Assembly: GCF_013410215.1 (NCBI RefSeq)
Contig: NZ_JACCFQ010000001.1
Location: 2,294,001 to 2,358,000 of the forward strand
Reading direction: 5' to 3'
DNA: 64,000 nucleotides
Origin: Nesterenkonia sandarakina
GTDB lineage: Bacteria > Actinomycetota > Actinomycetes > Actinomycetales > Micrococcaceae
Shown here in pieces: positions 47,706 through 55,713 of this stretch. The translations under genes and the position numbers were made by a program. The notes under the pieces were generated by a model. The model searched no databases. It was given only the letters and a program-made list of their open reading frames with translations, and was not told where the DNA came from. Position 1 is the first letter of the stretch; each line of letters opens with the position of its first letter.

Positions 47706-48170
47706 TCACGCCGGGACCTGCGCTGGACGGGTGCGGCGCAGGATCAGCAGCCCGATCAGCAGCAGCGCCACGGCTGAGCCGATCCAGGCCAGGTCATAGA
47801 GGAACAGGTCCACCCCGTAGCGGATCTGGTGGATCCCCAGCACCTTATGACTGAGCACCCCGTCGAGGAGCTGGAAGAACCCGACCCCGGTGAGCACCGC
47901 CCCGGTCCAGCGCGTCCACGGGACTGCCGCGCGGCGTCGGATGTCAGCGAGCAGGAACAGACCCCAGATGGTGATGAACCAGCCGAAGGCGTGGAAGAAC
48001 CCGTCCGCGGTGAGCGCGACCTCGGTGGTCGAGAGGTCATAGAAGTGGTGCCACTGCAGCGCCAGGTGAAAGATGAACAGGTCGATCATCGACGCGGCGA
48101 TCCCGCAACCGAACAGCACCCCTGAGAGCACGATTCGCCGGGCCGACGGGGCATCAGAGGGAGTACGCAC
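47706..48170 (-). CDS. DUF2243 membrane protein
   Basis: 154-residue protein with four membrane segments and the DUF2243 signature: GVLFGCGIAASMIDLFIFHL, QWHHFYDL, FFQLLDGVLSHKVLGIHQIR. It forms an operon with ctaG, which starts 31 bases after its stop; DUF2243 and CtaG genes commonly co-occur. The role is unknown, though the conserved histidines suggest metal or haem handling. It is divergent from the heliorhodopsin gene with 79 bases between starts. Confidence 0.87.
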   Translation of the reverse strand: MRTPSDAPSARRIVLSGVLFGCGIAASMIDLFIFHLALQWHHFYDLSTTEVALTADGFFHAFGWFITIWGLFLLADIRRRAAVPWTRWTGAVLTGVGFFQLLDGVLSHKVLGIHQIRYGVDLFLYDLAWIGSAVALLLIGLLILRRTRPAQVPA

Positions 48171-48249
48171 AGGACACAGCGTAGCCCTGCAGGTCGGTGA
48201 GCCGAAGGACCCTGGTCAGCGGCGTAGGGCCGGGAGGACACTGGTGTAC

Positions 48250-49095
48250 ATGAGCGCCTATCCGTTAGAGCTGCACACCGCATCCGTTGACGTGCCGCGC
48301 CGCTCCGCTCGTCGGCTGCGCAGCTTCAATCTCATCATGGGGGTCTTGCATCTCGTCTCGGGATCGGCGATGGTCGCCCTCAGCAACGACTTCAGCCTGC
48401 AGGTCTCGACCTTTGCGCTGAACGGTCCACCCGGGACGCCGGTGTCCCAGGGCTCGGCGAATGTCGTCTTCGACGTCCCGCTGGGATACGCCACGGCCTC
48501 CTTCCTGCTGCTCTCCGCCCTCTTCCACTTCCTGATCGCCTCACCGTGGGGTTTCCGGCGCTACATCGGCGAGCTCTCGAAGGGGCGCAACCGGTTCCGC
48601 TGGGTGGAGTACAGCCTGTCCTCCACCCTGATGATCCTGCTGATCAGCCTGCTGCTGGGCATCTCCGACATTGCCGCGCTGATCGGGCTGGGTCTGGCCA
48701 ACGTGGCCATGATCCTTTTCGGCTGGCTGATGGAGATGAGCAACAACGGACTGATGCATGGCGCCTCCGGAGGGTCGATCCGTGGCGGGAGCGCGTGGTG
48801 GACGCCGTTCTGGTTCGGCTGCATCGCGGGCATCGGCCCGTGGCTGGCCGCGGCGGTCTACCTGATCGTCAACGTCGGCATCGAAGGTGGGGAAGGACCG
48901 CCGGGATTCGTCTACGGCATCATCGTGTCACTGTTCCTGTTCTTCAACAGCTTCGCCGTCAACCAGTGGCTGCAGTACCGGCAGGTCGGCCGGTGGAGGA
49001 ACTACCTGACGGGGGAGCGCACCTACATCGTGCTCAGTCTGATCGCGAAGAGCCTGCTGGCCTGGCAGGTCTTCGCCAATGTTCTGGTGGGCTGA
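48250..49095 (+). CDS. Heliorhodopsin (retinal-binding light sensor)
   Basis: 281-residue seven-helix protein of the heliorhodopsin family, photoreceptors with an inverted membrane orientation and, in most members, no ion-pumping activity. Diagnostic segments are FRWVEYSLSSTLMI (with counter-ion Glu120), MILFGWLMEM, PFWFGCIAGIGPW, GFVYGIIVSLFLFFNSFAVN and ERTYIVLSLIAKSLLAWQVF, where Lys267 is the retinal Schiff-base lysine. From memory it aligns end to end with actinobacterial heliorhodopsin 48C12. ATG 48250 is used; GTG 48244 is better spaced from GGAGG at 48233-48237 and may be the real start. Retinal-making genes are not in the window, so retinal must come from elsewhere. Confidence 0.95.
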   Translation: MSAYPLELHTASVDVPRRSARRLRSFNLIMGVLHLVSGSAMVALSNDFSLQVSTFALNGPPGTPVSQGSANVVFDVPLGYATASFLLLSALFHFLIASPWGFRRYIGELSKGRNRFRWVEYSLSSTLMILLISLLLGISDIAALIGLGLANVAMILFGWLMEMSNNGLMHGASGGSIRGGSAWWTPFWFGCIAGIGPWLAAAVYLIVNVGIEGGEGPPGFVYGIIVSLFLFFNSFAVNQWLQYRQVGRWRNYLTGERTYIVLSLIAKSLLAWQVFANVLVG

Positions 49096-49174
49096 ACACC
49101 GGCGGACGTAAGACTCGTCGATTGGACCCCGGCGGGCCCGGCGCGGTCTGGGTGCGAAGGGAAAGGATCGGAGC

Positions 49175-49459
49175 TCAGCGGTGGCTGTAGGTGAGGCAGT
49201 CTGCGTCGTCGAGTCCGGGCCCGACCCGCACCTCGGAGGCGTTGCACATCAGGTGATCGTTGTGGACGCACTCGCTGCGCTGGCAGGCTCCGACACCGGC
49301 AAGCACCTTGGGCAGTCCGCCGTGGACACCGATGTCGATGAATGTGGCGCAGGAGGCGTGGTCCTCTTGCCCGCCCACCGTGATGGCAGCCGCATTGCAG
49401 TGGGAATGATCATTGAACGAGCAGGCTTCGACGCTGCATTCCGAGACTTGGGTAGTCAT
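49175..49459 (-). CDS. Cys-rich DUF1540 protein, two repeats
   Basis: 94-residue protein with two copies of a Cys-rich motif: ECSVEACSFNDHSHCNAAAI near the start and ACQRSECVHNDHLMCNASEV near the end, each followed by a C (SCATF and DCLTY). This is the DUF1540 pattern, a probable small metal-binding domain. ATG 49459 has AGGAGG 10 bases upstream. The gene converges with the heliorhodopsin gene, 79 bases away. The function is unknown. Confidence 0.85.
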   Translation of the reverse strand: MTTQVSECSVEACSFNDHSHCNAAAITVGGQEDHASCATFIDIGVHGGLPKVLAGVGACQRSECVHNDHLMCNASEVRVGPGLDDADCLTYSHR

Positions 49460-49559
49460 GACCAACAACCTCCTGGGTTCAGCCGCCCGATCGGGCCGCT
49501 CCATGCCTCCACGGTAAGCCCGATCCGTGCAATCAAAAAGGGCCAGACATATGACCTAT

Positions 49560-50234
49560 TCAGGCCCGCGGGGGCACTTCCGGCGGTGCCGCGCCGGGTT
49601 GGAGGCCCCGGGGTTTCGCCTGCCCGACCGGTTGCCGGAGGATGGTGCGCAGCTTCCTCGCCGCGGTCCTGCGAGGGTCGCTGAGATAGATCTCATGATG
49701 CTTGCCGGTGGGCTCCAAGCCGTGGCTCGGTATGAAGTCCCGGTGCATCGGTTCGAGGGTTCTGGCCTCCTCTTCGAAGGGCCCAAGATGCAGAGTCTGC
49801 ACACACCGACCCTCGACGAGGGTCTCCAGGCGCAGGGCATCAAGACGCTGCGGAGAAGACTTCGCCCGAACTGCTGCGATCGCGGCAAAGATGCTCTCGT
49901 CATCGATCCAGTCCGGTACCAAGAGCATGAGTGTCCACTGCCATTTCGAGGTGTCCCGGGAACTGGTGAACACGCTCATGTCCTCGGCCCACCACAATCC
50001 CTCCAAGGGCGGGACCACGTAATCGCGGTCCAGCTCGCGTTTGCTGGCGAACTTCAGCGCGTACGCCACGGGGTACAGGGCTGCCAACGAGGCTGGGTAC
50101 TCCTCGGAGGTGTTCGGATCGCCCTGTCCATCGATCATCAGGTAACGCCGGTCGGGGATGTCCACGATCTGGTATTTCCCGGTCGGGGCCTGGTAGCCGC
50201 GCAGACTCTTCTTGAAGTCGATCTTCTGGCTCAC
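49560..50234 (-). CDS. GyrI-like small-molecule-binding protein
   Basis: 224-residue protein of the GyrI-like family, a fold that binds hydrophobic ligands and is related to BmrR/SbmC effector domains. Family features are YQIVDIPDRRYLMIDGQGDPN, YAVAY-like region PVAYALKFAS, and the late HRDFIPSHGLEPTGKHHEIYLSD. There is no DNA-binding domain. Starts at GTG 50234. A 282-base region with two small dyads separates it from the divergent aldo/keto reductase gene. Confidence 0.83.
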   Translation of the reverse strand: MSQKIDFKKSLRGYQAPTGKYQIVDIPDRRYLMIDGQGDPNTSEEYPASLAALYPVAYALKFASKRELDRDYVVPPLEGLWWAEDMSVFTSSRDTSKWQWTLMLLVPDWIDDESIFAAIAAVRAKSSPQRLDALRLETLVEGRCVQTLHLGPFEEEARTLEPMHRDFIPSHGLEPTGKHHEIYLSDPRRTAARKLRTILRQPVGQAKPRGLQPGAAPPEVPPRA

Positions 50235-50413
50235 ATGCTGCTCGCTTCCCGAGGTGGCGAATAGGCAACAACCTAGGTACCTGGGCCCAGAGTCTCAAGA
50301 GCGGCCCACTCGCCGGGCACGCACAACTCCGTGCACACAGGCCAGCGCCGTAGTCTGCAGGAATCTGAGGTTCCCAGGGTCTGCTCAGGCAACGCTCTGT
50401 CTCTGATCGGGAG

Positions 50414-50444
50414 TGACTGTTGCAGTCAGAGAGTTGCGAAACTC
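50414..50444. promoter_or_regulatory. Two adjacent dyads upstream of the aldo/keto reductase
   Basis: TGACTG-TTG-CAGTCA at 50414-50428 and GAGTT-GCGA-AACTC at 50431-50444 are perfect inverted repeats side by side, about 75 bases before the aldo/keto reductase start and in the region shared with the divergent GyrI-like gene. They could be operators for a regulator encoded elsewhere. Confidence 0.35.
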
Positions 50445-50516
50445 AACTACCGGGTACGCACTCAGCTCGCCGGGCATCTCGGTTCGGCGATACGCACACT
50501 CTTCTAAGGATGTGGC

Positions 50517-51563
50517 ATGACTCAGACCGATCTGACCTACCGAACATTGGGACGCAGCGGTGCAGTGGTCTCTGCTCAGGCGCTGGGCACGATGACCTTC
50601 GGCGCGGAGGCCGACGAGGCGACGTCGCACGCTCTCCTCGATGCCTATGTCGCGGCAGGCGGAAATTTCATCGACACCGCCGACGTCTACACGGCCGGCA
50701 CCAGTGAGGAGATCATCGGGCGGTGGCTGGCCGCACATCCCAGCGAGGCTCAGCAGGTGGTCCTGGCGACCAAGGGCAGGTTCCCCATGGGGCAGGGTCC
50801 CAATGATCTAGGCACCTCACGCCGGCATCTGCGTGCCGCCCTGGATGCTTCCCTGCGGCGGCTCGGAGTCGAGCACATCGACCTGTACCAGCTGCACGCC
50901 TGGGATGCGATCACTCCGCTGGATGAGACGCTGCGCTTCCTCGACGACGCCGTCACCGCAGGGAAGATCGGGTATTACGGATTCTCCAACTTCACGGGGT
51001 GGCAGCTGACGAAGGCGGTCCACCTGGCTGAGCGGCATGGCTGGTCTCTCCCGGTGACCCTGCAGCCGCAGTACAACCTGCTGGTCCGGGGCATCGAACA
51101 GGAGATCGTCCCGGCAGCCCTCGACGCCGGACTCGGCCTCCTGCCGTGGTCACCGCTGGGCGGCGGGTGGCTGAGCGGGAAGTACCGTCGAGACCAAGCA
51201 CCCACCGGAGCGACCCGTCTGGGCGAGAACCCGCAGCGCGGCATGGAGGCGTGGGAGAAGCGCAACGCCGAGGAGCGCACCTGGCGAATTATCGATGCGG
51301 TCTCCGCCGTGGCCCAGGAGCACGGTGCCTCCGCCTCGCAGGTGTCCCTGGCCTGGTTGAAGGCCCAGCCCGCCGTCACATCGGTCATCCTTGGGGTCCG
51401 TACTCTGGAGCAGCTTCAGGACAACCTGGCCGCGGACTCGCTGGAGCTGAGCACCGAGCAGCTGGAGCAGCTGACTGCCGCAAGCGCGCCTGAGATCGAG
51501 GACTATCCCTATGGGACGGCGGGCGTCCAGCAGCGCCATCGCAAGCTCAGCGGCGGACGTTAG
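50517..51563 (+). CDS. Aldo/keto reductase
   Basis: 348-residue NADPH-dependent oxidoreductase with the AKR barrel. Catalytic residues are visible: Asp and Tyr in FIDTADVYTAGTSEEIIGRW, Lys in VLATKGRF and His in LYQLHAWD. The C-terminal LAWLKAQPAVTSVILGVRT is the cofactor-binding stretch. ATG 50517 has TAAGGA upstream. The physiological substrate is unknown; stress-type carbonyl detoxification is typical for this branch. Confidence 0.9.
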   Translation: MTQTDLTYRTLGRSGAVVSAQALGTMTFGAEADEATSHALLDAYVAAGGNFIDTADVYTAGTSEEIIGRWLAAHPSEAQQVVLATKGRFPMGQGPNDLGTSRRHLRAALDASLRRLGVEHIDLYQLHAWDAITPLDETLRFLDDAVTAGKIGYYGFSNFTGWQLTKAVHLAERHGWSLPVTLQPQYNLLVRGIEQEIVPAALDAGLGLLPWSPLGGGWLSGKYRRDQAPTGATRLGENPQRGMEAWEKRNAEERTWRIIDAVSAVAQEHGASASQVSLAWLKAQPAVTSVILGVRTLEQLQDNLAADSLELSTEQLEQLTAASAPEIEDYPYGTAGVQQRHRKLSGGR

Positions 51564-51996
51564 GACCGGGGTGGTGATGGTCTTGAACCGCGGCTACCTG
51601 GCCCGGTTCAGGACCACCACCGCCGTCAGCCCCAGGACCAGCCCGTGGATCAGGTACCCCAGCAAGCTCCACAGGGCTGCCACATCTACAGCGAACACCG
51701 GCATGCCCACCATCAGGGGCATCAGCATCAGGCTCCTCACTGTCCCCAGCAGTGGTAGCTGAAACGGTGCCCGCAGCGCTTGCGCAAGTGTGGACTTCTC
51801 CGATGGGAACCGAGCGGGTGTGTTTGGAATTCCTCAAGCGCTGCGGGGGTGCTTGGGCCCCAATGGTTGCATCGCCGCAGGTCCAGGGGTTGGTGTGGCG
51901 CGTCACGGCGGGTAATGTCTTTGGCATTAGTCGTGAACAATACGATTCGCGCACCGTTAATCAACAATCATCATGTCCAGGACGGGATCGTAGAAG
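51564..51996. other. 433-base intergenic stretch before the second DUF805 gene
   Basis: Only a short minus-strand frame (51594-51740) could be coding. The right third (about 51920-51990) is clearly poorer in GC than its surroundings and probably holds the promoter of the DUF805 gene at 51997. Confidence 0.5.
51594..51740 (-). CDS. Possible small membrane peptide
   Basis: A minus-strand frame from GTG 51740 to TAG at 51594-51596 encodes 48 residues with two hydrophobic stretches (LMVGMPVFAVDVAALWSLL and IHGLVLGLTAVVVL). The same frame stays open upstream to about 51830 without an ATG or GTG start. A GGGGA lies near the GTG. No family is recognised; it could be a small gene, a decayed one or chance. 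Confidence 0.3.
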   Translation of the reverse strand: MRSLMLMPLMVGMPVFAVDVAALWSLLGYLIHGLVLGLTAVVVLNRAR

Positions 51997-52509
51997 ATGA
52001 CATATTCAGACGTCGGGGTGCCCCGTACGGGCCTGAGCCAGCCGCTGTACGGGGCCGGGATGGGCCAAGCGATTTCTCGGTTCTTCAAGAAGTACGCTCG
52101 CTTCAAGGGGTACGCCTCCAGGAGTGAATACTGGTGGGTTGCTCTGGCCCAGTTCGTGCTCTACATGGTGCTCGGCGGGATCTACGGGGTGGTCTTCGCG
52201 AGCCTTATGGAGAACTCACCGAATATGGACACCTACAACACCGGGATGAGTGCTGGATTCGAGGCGGAGGGTGGGGCCGCCGTGGCCCTGATGGCGGTGA
52301 GCCTGGTCAACCTGGCCGTGGCTCTGGCGCTGCTGATTCCCACCTTGGCACTGATCTGGCGGCGCCTCCACGATGCCGGCTTCCCCGGTCCGTTCTACTT
52401 CCTGGGCTTCATCCCGGTCGTCGGCCCGATCCTGCTGCTGGTCCTCCTGGCGATTCCCACCCGACAGGAGAAGCACCAGACGATCTGGGCAGACCCGACC
52501 AACGACTGA
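51997..52509 (+). CDS. DUF805 membrane protein, second copy
   Basis: 170-residue DUF805 family membrane protein. The hallmark N-terminal KKYARFKGYASRSEYWWVAL, and LIWRRLHDAGFPGPFYFLGF near the end match the family and the copy at 31128-31637. Function unknown. ATG 51997 has only a weak ribosome site. It is followed by a small gene after 44 bases and may form a unit with it. Confidence 0.85.
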   Translation: MTYSDVGVPRTGLSQPLYGAGMGQAISRFFKKYARFKGYASRSEYWWVALAQFVLYMVLGGIYGVVFASLMENSPNMDTYNTGMSAGFEAEGGAAVALMAVSLVNLAVALALLIPTLALIWRRLHDAGFPGPFYFLGFIPVVGPILLLVLLAIPTRQEKHQTIWADPTND

Positions 52510-52553
52510 TCCGGCCTCCGTACAGCTTTCCTTTGCTCATAGGGGTAGGTCAC

Positions 52554-52742
52554 ATGGCAGCACCGCAACAACCGACGCGTCGCCAGCGAGGTGCCAGGCC
52601 TTTTGCCTGGTTCCTCGCTCTGTTGAGCGTGGCCGTGACGGTGGGGCTTTATCTCTACCTGATCGGCTCCAATTGCGAATCCACCGGGGTCGGTTCGTTA
52701 CTCCGAGACGTACAAAATTTCCACACCGCCGAGGGTTGTTAG
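52554..52742 (+). CDS. Small single-pass membrane protein
   Basis: 62-residue protein with a basic N-terminus (QQPTRRQRGARP), one membrane segment (FAWFLALLSVAVTVGLYLYL) and a short outer part with two cysteines (SNCEST and the final C). ATG 52554 is preceded by AGGGGTAGG at good spacing. No family is recognised. It follows the DUF805 gene on the same strand. Confidence 0.55.
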   Translation: MAAPQQPTRRQRGARPFAWFLALLSVAVTVGLYLYLIGSNCESTGVGSLLRDVQNFHTAEGC

Positions 52743-52831
52743 ACCCGTGGGAGCTCGGCTGCGTGAACTCGGCCAACTGGCCCATCAGCTGATGAGCCCG
52801 AACAACCCGCTGGTGGCGCTCGGAGGCGATC

Positions 52832-53404
52832 ATGAGGCTTGAACTGCGTCCGTGGCGCGAGGACGACGCTGCCGCTCTCCACGAGGCGTACCGGCACAGC
52901 CCAGACCTCAACCTGCAGCTCGGGGGAGCCGACCTCGCCACGGTCGACCTCGCCCGTGGCCATATCAGCGAGCACCTGCTGTGCACGGAGTCTTCGCGCA
53001 ACTGGGCCGTGGTCGCGGACGGTTCAGCGGTCGGCAATGTTGGACTTGCGGCGATTGAACGGCGTCACGGTACCGCCTGGGTGCATTATTGGCTCGCTGC
53101 CGAAGCACGTGGCTACGGTCATGCCTCCCGCGCGCTCGCTGCTGTCGCGGATGACGCCTTCAAGGACGGTCTCTTCCGACTGGAACTGGGGCATCGGGTG
53201 AACAACCCGGCGTCGTGCGCAGTTGCTCTGCGCGCCGGATTCCTTCGGGAGGGACTCGAGCGGCAGAAGCTGCGGTACGGGCCGGCGCGCTACGACGTGG
53301 AGACTCATGCCCGACTTCGCACTGATCCGCCCCCCGATCTGCGCCCCGTGCGCCTTCTGGCCCGGGTCACCCCAGCGGCTCGCGGGAACACCCCGAGGAC
53401 ATAG
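52832..53404 (+). CDS. GNAT family N-acetyltransferase
   Basis: 190-residue acetyltransferase of the RimJ/RimL-like GNAT branch. LELRPWREDDAAALHEAY opens the fold, and VHYWLAAEARGYGHASRAL is the acetyl-CoA-binding motif A (R-G-x-G/A pattern), followed by RLELGHRVNNPASCAVALR and AGFLREG. ATG 52832 has GGAGG 5 bases upstream. The acceptor could be a ribosomal protein N-terminus, an amine or an antibiotic; it cannot be told here. Confidence 0.85.
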   Translation: MRLELRPWREDDAAALHEAYRHSPDLNLQLGGADLATVDLARGHISEHLLCTESSRNWAVVADGSAVGNVGLAAIERRHGTAWVHYWLAAEARGYGHASRALAAVADDAFKDGLFRLELGHRVNNPASCAVALRAGFLREGLERQKLRYGPARYDVETHARLRTDPPPDLRPVRLLARVTPAARGNTPRT

Positions 53405-53531
53405 AAGAGGACATAGACGCAGAACCGACGCGCGGATCAGACTCTCTTGAGTGAGATTGTGGGCCCTTGCGATGCAAGAAAGGAATCACCAGCGGCGACG
53501 GTGTCCGCCGACCAGACATGCGGGAGGGGCG

Positions 53532-54086
53532 ATGGTCCAAGAGGACCCGGTGGTCCGATCAGAGGGCGGGTTGATGCGCACGGTGGCGGGCACCTTCTTC
53601 CGAGCCGTCCTCCCGGCTCACCGCGAGGCGGCGCTGGCGGGCTCTCGGGCTGCGGGTCGGTATTCACGCCCCGGGGTGCCCACGCTCTACCTCAGCTCGT
53701 CCCCGGCCGGTGTTGCCGCCGCAATGATCTCCCATACGCGCACCGGCGACCCCGATCGCGAAGTGCTGCGATTCCATGTCGAAGCCAGACACATCGCTGA
53801 CCTGCGCGATCACCAGGCCCTCCGGGCGTGCGGCATCGACCCTGCAGAGGCCGCGGCGGAATGGCAGAATGTGGTCGCCGCCGGCGGATCCCCCTCCTCC
53901 TGGAGAGTCCGAGAAGCACTCGAGCGCATGGGCGCCCACGGTCTGATCGACCCGTCACGCAGAGGACCCGGACTCTGGCACCTCGCGCTCTTCACCTGGA
54001 ACACCGACGGCGCCCCCACGGTCCGAGGACTCGATAGGCTGGGACCATGTCGCCCACCCCTACACTTTTGGATCGACCGGCCCTGA
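53532..54086 (+). CDS. RES-domain protein (NAD-degrading toxin-like)
   Basis: 184-residue protein with features of the RES family, whose toxin members destroy NAD+. Seen are TFFRAVLPAHRE, GRYSRPGVPTLYLSSSPAGV (the family's G-R-Y/W...YLS element) and, near the end, SPSSWRVREALERMGAHGLI with LWHLALFTWN. The Xre/DUF2384 antitoxin that normally precedes it is absent. ATG 53532 follows GGGAGGGG; ATG 53574 is possible. The 3' end overlaps the cysteine hydrolase gene by 40 bases. The catalytic state cannot be judged from sequence alone. Confidence 0.65.
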   Translation: MVQEDPVVRSEGGLMRTVAGTFFRAVLPAHREAALAGSRAAGRYSRPGVPTLYLSSSPAGVAAAMISHTRTGDPDREVLRFHVEARHIADLRDHQALRACGIDPAEAAAEWQNVVAAGGSPSSWRVREALERMGAHGLIDPSRRGPGLWHLALFTWNTDGAPTVRGLDRLGPCRPPLHFWIDRP

Positions 54087-54616
54087 TCGTCATCGACGTC
54101 CAACGAGGCTTCGACGCCTCCACGTTCTGGGGCCCACGCGATAACCCCGCCTGCGAGGCCAACATCTCCACCCTTGTGGAGCATTGGCAGAACAACCACT
54201 GGCCTCTCGTGTTCGTCCAGCACGAGTCCGAGAACCCGGAGTCTCCACTCGCCTCAGCAAGCCCTGGTGCTGACTTCAAAGACTGCCTCTCCGGCGCCCC
54301 AGACCTCTTGGTGCGCAAGAGCGTGAACTCGAGCTTCTATGGCAGCCCGGATCTGGATGCCTGGCTGCGCGCGCAGGATATCGATCAGGTGGTGATCTGC
54401 GGCATCACCACCAACCACTGCTGTGAGACCACCGCGCGAATGGCTGGGAACCTCGGCTACGACACCTACTTCGTCATCGACGCCACGCATACCTTCGACC
54501 GCACAGCTCCCGACGGGAGCACCGTGCCCGCCGAAACGCTGTCGATGGTCACGGCGACCAACCTCCACGGTGAGTTCGCGACCGTGCTAGACACCGCTTC
54601 CCTGCTGAGCTGCTGA
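54047..54616 (+). CDS. Isochorismatase-fold cysteine hydrolase
   Basis: 189-residue hydrolase of the isochorismatase/nicotinamidase fold. The catalytic Asp is in ALIVIDVQRGF, the Lys in LVRKSVNSSFYG, and the nucleophilic Cys in VVICGITTNHCCETTARMAG. The substrate may be nicotinamide, a ureido compound or isochorismate; the last is least likely without siderophore genes. Overlaps the RES-domain gene upstream by 40 bases, and converges on a flavin-type oxidase gene downstream. Confidence 0.87.
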   Translation: MSPTPTLLDRPALIVIDVQRGFDASTFWGPRDNPACEANISTLVEHWQNNHWPLVFVQHESENPESPLASASPGADFKDCLSGAPDLLVRKSVNSSFYGSPDLDAWLRAQDIDQVVICGITTNHCCETTARMAGNLGYDTYFVIDATHTFDRTAPDGSTVPAETLSMVTATNLHGEFATVLDTASLLSC

Positions 54617-54666
54617 TCCACGCGCACATCGCGTCCCAGCGATTGCCTCCGCCTCCACGGGTGGCC

Positions 54667-55125
54667 CTAGCGCTGATAGGACTGGTCCCGGACCACCCCA
54701 GTTTCAGGGTGGAACCGCAGCAGGACCCAGCTCGGGTCACCAGGGACTGCCGAGAAGCGCGGATCCCAGGCTGATTCCTCTGGACCCAGGTAGCGACGGA
54801 GCAGACGCCGGGCCCGCGCCGCATCGTGTGCGGTGAGCGACGCCGTCCCGCGGAATCCCACATGGAGCACACGACCCTTGGCCACGTCGAAATCCACGAC
54901 TCCGACCGCGCAGCGATCATCGGCCTCGACCCGTCGAGGGAAAGAGTCCGCTTCGTAATTGCCGAGCATCCAGAGCGCCTCGTCTTCCCAAAGGAACCAC
55001 ACCGGTGAGTCCCGCGGACCGTCTCCGGAGGCTGTGGCAAGGTGCGCAAATAATGGGCGCTGCAAAACCTTCTGAGCCAGATCCGCTGAGCCCGGATCCT
55101 GGCTTTCCCAACGCAGTGCATGCAC
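54667..55125 (-). CDS. Pyridoxamine 5'-phosphate oxidase family protein
   Basis: 152-residue split-barrel flavin- or F420-binding protein. FAHLATASGDGPRDSPVWFLWEDEALW is the family core, and RRVEADDRCAVGVVDFD and the HVGFRGTASL strand follow. Members range from PNPOx to F420-dependent reductases, so the cofactor is open. ATG 55125 has AGGAG 9 bases upstream. It converges on the cysteine hydrolase gene. Confidence 0.85.
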   Translation of the reverse strand: MHALRWESQDPGSADLAQKVLQRPLFAHLATASGDGPRDSPVWFLWEDEALWMLGNYEADSFPRRVEADDRCAVGVVDFDVAKGRVLHVGFRGTASLTAHDAARARRLLRRYLGPEESAWDPRFSAVPGDPSWVLLRFHPETGVVRDQSYQR

Positions 55126-55276
55126 CGTCGATCTCCTCGCCTAGCTGCCCCTGGAAAGAGCCCTGTCACTGGACTTGCCCACCACGCTGGCGAGTGGTGA
55201 AGCCTCTCGCCCAATTTCCTGAGGGTGCTCGTCCAGTCGTCTCACCAGACTAGAAGATATGCCAGGAAACTGCAGG

Positions 55277-55678
55277 TCAGAGGGTGATCTGCGGGTTTCC
55301 CCGGCGGGTGGACCATACCGCCAGGCCGATCAGTGCCGGCTGGAAGAACAGCCGCACCAGCCGCTTGCGATCAGTGTCCAGGCCGAACCCGTCTCGCTGG
55401 TGCAGGTACTGCGCAATGTTGCCGGGGAACACCGCGGCGAAGAATACCCCGGTGGCGTTGCCGACCAGCGGCCGGTGCCTCCGCGAGAACAACAGCGCGG
55501 TGCCCAGCCCGATCTCGGCCACTCCCGAGGCCAGCACGGTGGTGTCGGGATCCAGCGGGACGAATTCCGGCACCTGGGCGCGGAACTCCTTGCGAGCCCA
55601 GGCCAGATGCGAGACCCCGGCGAAGGTCAGAGCGGAGCCGAGAAAGATCCGGCCGGTGGTGCGTGCATGCGAAGACAT
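55277..55678 (-). CDS. DoxX-like membrane protein
   Basis: 133-residue membrane protein with about four helices. Family features are IFLGSALTFAGVSHLAW, the PLDPDTTVLASGVAEIGLGTALL segment and NATGVFFAAVFPGNIAQYLH. DoxX/MauE relatives serve in redox or stress responses, but the role here is unknown. ATG 55678 is assumed. Confidence 0.83.
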   Translation of the reverse strand: MSSHARTTGRIFLGSALTFAGVSHLAWARKEFRAQVPEFVPLDPDTTVLASGVAEIGLGTALLFSRRHRPLVGNATGVFFAAVFPGNIAQYLHQRDGFGLDTDRKRLVRLFFQPALIGLAVWSTRRGNPQITL

Positions 55679-55713
55679 AGGAACAGGGTAGCTTCAGCAC
55701 GCGCACTCGCTGC

